A DNA stretch of 19,481 nucleotides, taken from NCBI GenBank assembly GCA_038818725.1, contig JAWAYL010000022.1:1-19481 (forward strand), read 5' to 3'. The position numbers and the translations under genes were made by a program. Positions 1 to 9,500 of this stretch are shown here, piece by piece (the first letter of the stretch is position 1; each line of letters starts with the position of its first letter). This stretch comes from JACIWB01 sp038818725 (GTDB taxonomy: Archaea; Thermoplasmatota; E2; UBA202; JdFR-43). The notes beneath the pieces were generated by a model, which saw only the letters and a list, made by a program, of their open reading frames with translations, did not search any database and was not told the DNA's origin.

Positions 1-540
1 AACGCTTGGCCTTGTCTTATCTATCTTGAATGTTGTCATCTTTATGGGTGTTTCAACTATTCCAGAATTGCTTACTGAATAATATTCAATTGTATGCTGT
101 CCTTCTACATCATATACAAATGGTGCAATATAGCTATGCCATGCTCCTCCATCGATGCGATAATATGTTGCTCTAACTCCGCATATGTATGCATTTGCTA
201 TAAATGAAATTGTTACATTGCTTACATACCATCCATTCTCTCCTGTTGTTCCGCTTATTATGCAAGTTGTTTCTGGCATTGAATATGCTATTCCAAAGCT
301 GCATGACTTAATATCTTCAGTGCTTCCGTAAATATCTACTGAATAATATTCAACTGTGTAAAGTCCTTCCGTTGAGACCCATATTAAGCCAGTATAATTT
401 TGCCACCCCCCACCATTTATCCTATATTTTATATATGCAACTTCATCTGGATCCGTTGCCGATAAGTGAATTCTAACTGTTCCTGTATACCACCCATTCG
501 CTCCCATTGGTCCAATACAATTGCATGTTGTAACTGGTGG
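1..540 (-). repeat. two tandem OmpL47-like Ig domains at the visible C-terminal end
   Basis: Residues 3027-3106 and 3113-3206 of the giant protein are two copies of an ~80-residue module. Shared landmarks are G(A/E)NGWY, a TVxIxxxA strand, Y(R/Y)I(N/D)GGxW, EGxxTxEYYSV and a following lysine-rich strand. The second copy ends in FKIDKTRPSV at the edge, where a further module would be expected to start. Such modules are common stalk or spacer domains in archaeal and bacterial surface proteins. Confidence 0.8.
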
Positions 541-3500
541 CTTATTATAGGTGGCTATTTTTACTTCTTTGTAATTATTGCTTGAATTCATGTCTCCATC
601 AAGCAATGTTTCCACAGCTATCACATAATTGGTATTTTCTATCGCAGTAAATGGTGGGAATGTTATTTGTGCCTCCGTTCCTGGAACCAAACTATTTACT
701 GTAACTGTCTCTGTATAGACATTATATCGCATGACTTTAGTTACAACAATGTCATCTAGATAAACTCCCTCATACTGCACTGCAGCATCACTTATCAGTA
801 AGAAGCCAAGATAAATTATGCCTGTATAATTAGCATATCTTGTGATATCGAATGTCAAATTCTGCCAGTTTCTCCACGAAACGGAATAACCCCTTAGCGC
901 ATAATAGGATGCGCCATCATAGCTTACTAGCACATAGAAAACATCATAGCCCTCCTCTACGTCAATCCATGCCTTTAAACTAAGTGTAACTTGGGTAGCG
1001 CCGGCAACATTTATTCCTGGAGATAACAGCCAATTATACATGTCAGGGTAATAACTTCCTGTTAGTTCATCTCCACAATAAAATGAATGATTTGCACTCA
1101 CATATTTCCTTGAGCTTATATGCCATAGGTTCACTCCATATGGATAGAATATTCCCCATCCATCCCATCCTTTTTCAACATCTTCTGAAAATGCGACTAA
1201 ACTTTTCTCTCTGTAGATGCTGCATTTTACATCAAATGTTTCAGTTACTGTTCCATAATTTCTTACAGTCGCTTTTACTGAATAGTTTCCTGGTTCACAG
1301 TTCCCAGGCAACGGATAATCTATTGAAATAACTCCTGCGTCTTTAATTGTAATAACCAAAACATCGATTTCTTTAATATCATTTGCGGTATGTTCATCTT
1401 CTTCAAGCATTGTTTTAACTCTAATTATATATCTGCCTTCTTCAAAATTATAGTTATCAAAAACAACAGATTTCTGTTCTCCTACTTGTAGGCTCGATAT
1501 TGTTTTCTCGTTTTCAAATACAACCCCTGCCCCTATTGCATACACATAAATGTCATCAAGATATAAGCCCGCACCGTTTATTGCCTTATGGTTGAATTTT
1601 ATCGAAATGCTCTCTCCACTATATGCAGAAAGATTCACTACAAATTTAGTCCAGCCTGAGAAACTATTTAAATCAGTGTAATTAAGGCTAAGCACATTTG
1701 TCCACGGTCCATTTTGGGTCGGTCCAACACTTATATTGAAAAATTCTCCACTGACTGCTGAATAATATCTTCGGAGCCAGAATTCAAGATAATAGTTTTC
1801 ACTTCCTAATGAAATAACTGGTGATGCAAGGTATCTTTCCCCGCTAATGTATGTTGAATATGCGGAATAAGAGCCACTATGCGGAACACTAGTTATTTGC
1901 CATGAATATGAACCACTAACTACAACCCTATTCCAATCCCCAAATCCTTTTTCAAAACCCTCGTTTAGTTTTATTTCTCCCCACAATTGTGTTATTGAGC
2001 AATTAACTGGTATATTTGTTTCTGGAACATTTCCAAAGTTTGCAATAGTTGCATTAACCGCATGCCATCCTGGACCTGTTAGATGCGATGGATAGTTTAT
2101 TGCTACCACTCCTACGTCATCAAAGTTCCATACTTTTCCTAACATAAGGAATTCATCATTTGCAATATTTTCGTCCCCAGAAAGTTTTGTTTTAACACTT
2201 ATTAGGAAGAATATTCCCTCAACACTTGCATCTATAGGAGTAAATGTCAAATATGTTGTCTCACCCGCATTTAGATAAGATATTGTTTTCTCTTCACTAA
2301 GGTAAGGAATGAGTGTTCCAGTGATAATCGAGACATCATCTATATAAATGTTTCCTCCCTGCTCAACTATTCCGGTAAATGCTATCCATGCGTTATTCCC
2401 AGCAACGTAAGGTGAGAGGTTTATAGTGTGAAGTTTCCATCCAGTTGAACCATCATATCTATAAATTGTCGTTATATTACTCCAGCTTATATTATCTAAG
2501 GAATATTGTATAACTATTCTATCTTTCTTTGTTGAATTTGTATCATGATACATCCAGAAGGAAAGTATAATCGTTGAATAACCTGTAAAATCTATTTGAT
2601 CAGGATATAATCTTGTCGCTGAACCTGGTGCAACGGCTGTTCCAGAATTAAATCTTGCCATATAATAGCCACTATGAGGTGTACAATCTGGTTTTGTTCC
2701 TGATGCAACACTACTCCAATCTCCTCCTGTATAGACTACATCAACTTCATTCCAGCCAGCGGGCGGCTCAAGGTTTGATTCGAAGCCCTCCGTTAGAATG
2801 TTTGTTACCCCATCAAGCAAGTAGATAGAACAATTTACTGGAATGTTTTCCTTTGGAATATTTCCAAAATTCTTTATTGTTGCATTAACTACATGTACAC
2901 CCACTGGCATAATTGCTGGTGGATAATTGATTGATGTTACTCCTACATCATCTATATCATTTATTATTACCATTATTTCCTTGTAATCGTTGCTATTGTT
3001 TTCATCCATAGTAAGCTTTGTTGTTACATTTATCTTATATGTATCTTCAATGCTTACTGTCCATGGGTCAAATACTACATAAGTCTGCTGACCAACAGCT
3101 AAGCCACTAATTGATTTTTCATTTGTGAATACAATTGCATCTGCTGAATTTCTTATTGTGCAATTTACAATGAATGCTCCTACTGGAACATTTCCAAAGT
3201 TTCTAACTGTTGCATTCACTGCATAGCTTCCAGTGAATTGTGTTCCAGTTGGATAATTAATTGAAACAACTCCAACATCTGGAATATCATTTATTATTAG
3301 TGATATTTCCTTATAGTTGTTGCTTGTATCCGCGTCGCCGTAGATGTATGCAGAGATGTTTAATCTATAAGTATCTTCCTCAATTGCATTCCATGAATTG
3401 AATTCAACAAAAGTTTGTTGCCCGGAAACTAGGCTCGATATTATTTGCTCATCTGTAAATACAATTTCATTTGCTGAATTTCTTATTGTGCAATTCACTA

Positions 3501-6500
3501 CTATGTTGGTAATGTTTTCAAAACCAATATTTTTAACTGTTGCATTTGGAATAAACAATGTGTATTTAGGATAGGTTCCGGGTAGAGGTGAATTAATAAA
3601 TTTAACTTCCACATCATAAGCTCCTTGCAGGAATATAATTGTTGTTTTTTTGTCATTCGCTGGAAAATCATCGTTGCTTAGCAATGTTGTTACATTTATT
3701 GCATACCATCCCGCTCCGCTATTAAACCAGTCCCATGGATTGAATTCAACATAATTTTCTTCTCCTATATTTAAACCATTGACTGCTTTCTCGTCTCCAA
3801 AGACAAAGTTATAAGTTGGCTCACCTCCAACCCTTACATTATCTATCATCCACCAGTAACCGTAATCTTGATAGCTATTGTAATACCATCTTATTTTTAC
3901 CTGCCCTTTGTTCGCTGCATATGAAGAGATGTCATAAACTTTATGACCCATATCTTCTTTTAATGCTCTGAATGTATCAATAATATATGTCTCCCATTCA
4001 TTTTCCATCTGATTATAAACCATCACTTGCACTTGCCCTATTTCAGTTAGTAACCCTCCTCCCCAATAATGATCAAATTCTAGTATAACTTTGCTCGTTC
4101 CCAAACAACTTATTGTTTTAGTAACAAGCCCTTCCTCCATCACTATATGTCCAGCATAATCATTGTCAACAATTGCAAATTTACCTCTGCATCCTCCCGC
4201 TGGCACCCTATGTCCAGGATTCTGGTCTGTCCAAGTTGCGGGTATGTTTGTTCCTGGATAATATGCTGTCGTCCCACCGTTTTCAATTGTCCAATCAGAT
4301 GGTATGCCATTTTCGAAATCCTCTTCAAGCAATGGAGAGTATGTAAGCTTAGAGATTGAACAATTTACATTAAATGTATCTAATTGAACATTTCCAAAGT
4401 TTGCAATAGTTGCATTAACTTTAATTGATTCATCTGGTGGCAAGATTAGCAAGCCAGCAGGCGGATAATTTATTGATTTCGTTCCAGCGTCATCAATATT
4501 CCATACTTTAACAGTCATATGTTTTGCATCATTTGATATGTTTTCATCATCTACACCTTCAACTTTTATTCTGAAATTAATTATAAATTCTCCTTCTATG
4601 GGAGCATTAAATGAACCAAATGTAACATATTTTTCTTCCCCTGGCGCAAGATAATCTAATGTTTTTTCTTCGCCATCCAAAAGCATCAATGATATCAATT
4701 CTATATTGTCAAGATATATTGCTCCAGCATAATGATGATAGCTATATAAATAGAAACCTATGTAATATGTTCCATCGGTTGGAACGGTAAATATAACACT
4801 ACCTTGCTGATGAACAGTGTTGTTTATGAAAGAATTATCCCATATTTTTGTTGTCATGTTCGCTGGATTTTGGGCATCTCCTATCCATACCGCAAGTTTG
4901 TGGAGATGATAAGGTTGTGCAGTGCGATACCAGAAACTTAATTTATACGCCTTTCCCGCTTCTAAAGAAGTAGCATTTGTAAATAACCAGTCATTGGAAG
5001 TATTATTAGGAGTGGTACCAAAGTAGAAATAAGCTTGCGTCGGAGGGCTATATGCATACGCTGAATTATTATAAGATGCCCACCTTCTTGATACACTGTT
5101 TCCAGAACCTGTGCCTGGATCTCCTCCATCAAAATAATTCCATCCAGCTCTGAAATTCGGAGGTGTTAATCCTTCAAAGGTTTCGTTTATTATCGTTTCT
5201 ATTGGAAGATATATCGAGCAATTCACTCTTACATCAGTTACTGGATGATTTCCTATCAATGGAATATTTCCGAAATTCTTAACCGTTATGTTTGCAATAT
5301 GCGAACCAGTTGGAATTATGGGAGGAGGATAATTTATTGACAATATTCCTCCATCCGTTAAATTATGTGCTCTTATTTTGCTGAACAGGAAATTATTTCC
5401 TATTTGCTCATCCGCTGGCACAATTTGTGAAATTATATCATAATATCCGTCCGCGAAGCCGAAGGGACCAAATTCAACATATTTCTCCTCGCCAAAATCA
5501 AGATTTATTAGTGTATTTGAGAAAGAAATAAGGTTTGTGTTATATATCCATAAGTCATCTATTCCAATGCTTGTTTTTGAAAGAGAGGCACTTATATTTA
5601 TATATCTATTTCCTCCAGCACATGGAGTTAAATCAACTATTATTCTGTACCATTTTCCTATTTCTAAATAGTTCAGTATAGTTGAATTTATGCTGAGTAA
5701 AATATTCCATGGCCCAGTTGTGCTATTTCCATAACTTATGTTGAAAAATTCTACTCTCTCAGAAACACCTTCTGTTTTAATTGCCCATATTTCCATTGCA
5801 TAATTTCCGCTTCCGAATGAAATAGAAGGACTTACAATGTATCTTGCTTGACTCCCTTTGCTGAAACTCAAGTAAGAAGGCATGCTTGGAGTAAGAGGAG
5901 TTGATATTCTTGTTACTCCACTAAAAGTCCATCCTGGCTCAGCAGTGGTGGTACTTCTTGAATCAAATCCTTGCTTTACCAATGTTGTTCCTACACTATA
6001 TACCAAGCAGTTAACTCCAACATTTGTTAGAGGAACATTTCCATAGTTCTTTATTGTTAGATTCACTTTATGGCTTCCTGTTGTTATTAATTGCATAGGA
6101 TAATTCATTTGCTTTATTCCCGCGTCTTCAAAACATATAACATCGATTGTTTTATTCTTCCAATCATTTGATGTGTCCCCATCATCAGGAAGTTTTGTCA
6201 TTACATTTACTAAATAAAGTCCTTCTTTGTTAAAATTATAGAATGGAAATTCAACATATGCTGATTTCTTTACTGGCAAGTTTGGTAAGGTTATTTCGCT
6301 CTCAAAAACAATTTCATATGCAACTTCTCTAAGCAATATTTGATCAATGTATATTCTCCTATTAGTGTTGCTTCCTTGATTTGTATAGAAACCAATGTAA
6401 TATGTTCCAGTAGTTGAAACACTAAAAATAACAGTCGCCTGCTGATATGCTGTATTGGTTAGTGAGTTATTACTCCATAAAGTAGTTGTCATGTCTGGCG

Positions 6501-9500
6501 CCTGGCTGGTTCCAATCATTACTTGCAGGCTTGCTGGATAAGAGGCTGAATATACTCTATACCAGAAGGAGAATGTATAAGTTGCTCCTCCTTTAAGATT
6601 TAAGGCACTTGTAAATACCCAGTCATTCGCTGTATTTGAGGAGTGAGATTGATAATATGCAGAATTGAAGCCGTCGTAAGGATTAGAAGCTAATGTAGCC
6701 CATTTTGTATTATCTCCATTTGCATCCACAACAAGCCATCCTGGTCTGAAATTTGGGGGAGTTAAAAATTCAAAATCTTCTTCAAGCACTTTTGTCTGAT
6801 TTATATAATAAATTGTGCAATTAACTGGAACATCTGTCAAACTTAAGGTTCCATAGTTTATTACAGTTGCATTAACTTTATAGTTTCCTGTTGCAATTCC
6901 TGTAACTGGATAGTTTATTGAAATTACTCCCGCATCCTTTATATTTATTACTTCAACAGTTATATTTCTCCAATTATTTTTTAAATATTCATCACTCGGA
7001 AGTTTCGCCGTTACATTTATCGCATAAAAGCCCTCGGATGAAAAATTATAAGGAGTAAATTCTACAAATTTCCATTCACCCGAGCTTATATTTATTGTCT
7101 TCTCCTCATAATGGAGAAGCTGTGCATCCCAAGAATAAACAATAACATCATCTATATATACTCCTTCATAATTGCTCAGTGCATCAGATACAAAAGTAAA
7201 TTTTATCCTTACATGCTCATTTAGTTCAACATATTTTTCTATTGGTATCCTTACAAAATACCAGCTTTCGAATGTATATACCATTTGTGATTTCACTTCC
7301 ACCCATGTTACTCCTTCGTTATTACTCAAATAAACACTCAAATAATCTGCATATGGGGTGTCGGGGTATATAAGCCAGTCGGCTTTTGCCCAATACCTGA
7401 ATTCAAGAATTGCATTATTTAGGTTATTCAAATTAATTGGTTTTGAAATAATTATATCATTTGAATTTGGTAGATAGGTAGTGTAGTTAGTGCATCTGAA
7501 ACTATGAGTTGGGCTATAATATCTGGCACTTGAAATTGTCCAAGTATACCCATCTCCATCAGCATCAATTATTGTCCAATTTCCGGTTCCGCTTTCCATG
7601 TCATCAAAGAAATGAATATTCTTGGTCAATTTATATATTGAGCAATTTACATCGACTTTCGCCTGGTCATTTATTCCAAGATTTTCAATTGTTGCATTTA
7701 CCGCATAATTTCCAGTTGCTATTTTTTCATCTGGATCATTTATTGATTTTACACATACATCATTTTCATACATTATTCCTGCCTTTATTGAAATCTCTGG
7801 ATCGCCAAGCAAATTTAGGGTGTAATAGCACCATCTAAAACCTGCTTCATTAATGCGATATAAGTTAAATTCTTTTGATCTATGATTTGCTTTCCCAATT
7901 TCTTTTATGTTTTCTCCAAAAACCGCATGCCAAAATGCTCTATCATATGCCTGGCTTGGTGCATCTGTGCTAAATCTTGCTCCAAAACCATAATCACTAT
8001 TTGCTATTATTGCAAAAGGTCCTTTTTCACTTGTAACAAAATTTTCTGCTATACAATCATTATAAGTAAAGTTGCCAGATAAACAAGCTTGAGTATATAA
8101 AAAGAAATATTTTCCATCATTTTCAAGTGTTTCTATATCGCTTGCCTGCATTCTCAATAAGGAAACAAGGGTTCCGTGTCCTAGATGGTTTATTATATTT
8201 ACTCCGCTATTTAATATCTCTTTTAAATCTTCTTTATTCCATGAATATCCAGGTGCATCATGCAATGATATGATATTATATTCTTCCTCAGGTATCCCAA
8301 CTGTATAGTAACCATTTGCATTTGAGCAGTTTCTCATTTCTTCCTTATAAACTGATCCATAATTCATAGCTCCTCCAAATCCCACATATTCCGAGCAGAG
8401 TAAAGCATTATGTAAGTAAGAGGCTTGACAGGTATCGTAATCAAGTGTCTTCCTCACAAAATTTGCAAGCTCTACCACATTATCAACTGGTGCTCTTCCA
8501 ACATATACTTCAGCCAGTAAATCAATATCTTTTCCACCTTCTCCATCATTTGGCTCACCCCATTTGTCGTCATTATCATAGTTAAATGTTCCGTCAAGGC
8601 AGGCATAATATAGATCAGACGGAATGTGTGCTTTATAATTGCCCCAGAATGTTTCATTCCATAATCTCCTTACTGGAATAATTTCATTTCCATCATCCGC
8701 ATCTCCTCCAAGCAATACATATTGGGTATGCCATTCTTGATATGCCCACTTTATGAAATTCCTTATTTTTTCTGGATTATCTACTCCTGCAAAGTTTGAA
8801 TATATCCATTCAACTGTTACAATTGTTGCATTCATTCCCTTTGCAATTTTTGAATTTACCAATGCTTGGAAGTTATATGGACCTGGTGCATTCTTTAATG
8901 CTTCTGTTGTTATAATAACATATTCACAACTATGACTTGGATTTAATGGATAAGTTAAAACTTCTCTTGGATTATCAACCATTGTTGTAACTATTTCACG
9001 GTCTTTTTCTGTTCCTCTGAATAGCTCATTTACTACTCCATCTTTTAATTCAACAACAAGTTCCATATTTGGATATAGATATAGCTCTTCTGTTGATGGA
9101 TTCCATTGAACTGGATATAAGTTTATGGTAACTATTGGAAAGCCTCTGAAATATTGAGTTGTTATTATTTCGTATAAATCTCCAGGATATTCCTCACTTG
9201 ATTCATATATTTCTTCATTTTCTTCTACCATATAGATGAAATCATTTTCTCCAATAGGAACTATTTCAGTTTTTGGAGCTATTCTTGCTTTTCCAACTAA
9301 AATTCTCTTTTCCGCATTAACTTTTATCTCCTTTATCTCTTTTCCATATGGAAGTAATACATTTACTGGTTTAACGGGTATCTCTGGCTCACCTACATTG
9401 CCAACAGTTGGCAAATCCATAGCAACACTTGCATACGCTTTTTCACCCAGCATCACCTGATTTAATTTTGGCTCAATAAAATTGAAATTCATCTTTATCT

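Larger units (their letters stand above)
553..7761 (-). repeat. ten CARDB-like units, eight with an inserted jelly-roll domain
   Basis: Protein-level tandem repeat inside the giant gene. Units begin at a D(A/V)GVxSINYP-like motif, at about residues 620, 895, 1165, 1422, 1710, 2002, 2114, 2224, 2501 and 2760. Each continues with VNAT(I/V)xNxG and VNC(S/T)I. Units 1-5 and 8-10 (257-292 residues) are then interrupted by a segment that starts near E(G/D)FE..GW and ends near (I/L)YxDD(I/V). All units resume with EKTIxxLxxGExxxVxF, xxxVxTxLxxDExxxND and a final strand. Units 6 and 7 (about 110 residues) pass straight from VNCTIRN to the EK(S)I part and so define the core. Inserts resemble Cleaved_Adhesin/MAM-like domains; this is fold recognition by eye. 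Confidence 0.85.

Noticed and set aside
553..7761. Recurring short motifs spaced along the region, considered as CRISPR or intergenic repeats
   Set aside because: The repeats are degenerate, unequally spaced, in frame, and encode conserved protein motifs.
7509..7838. 109-codon open frame on the plus strand, rich in His and Leu
   Set aside because: It is antisense to CARDB unit 1 of the giant gene; its composition reflects the complementary strand of Asn/Asp/Glu-rich coding sequence.
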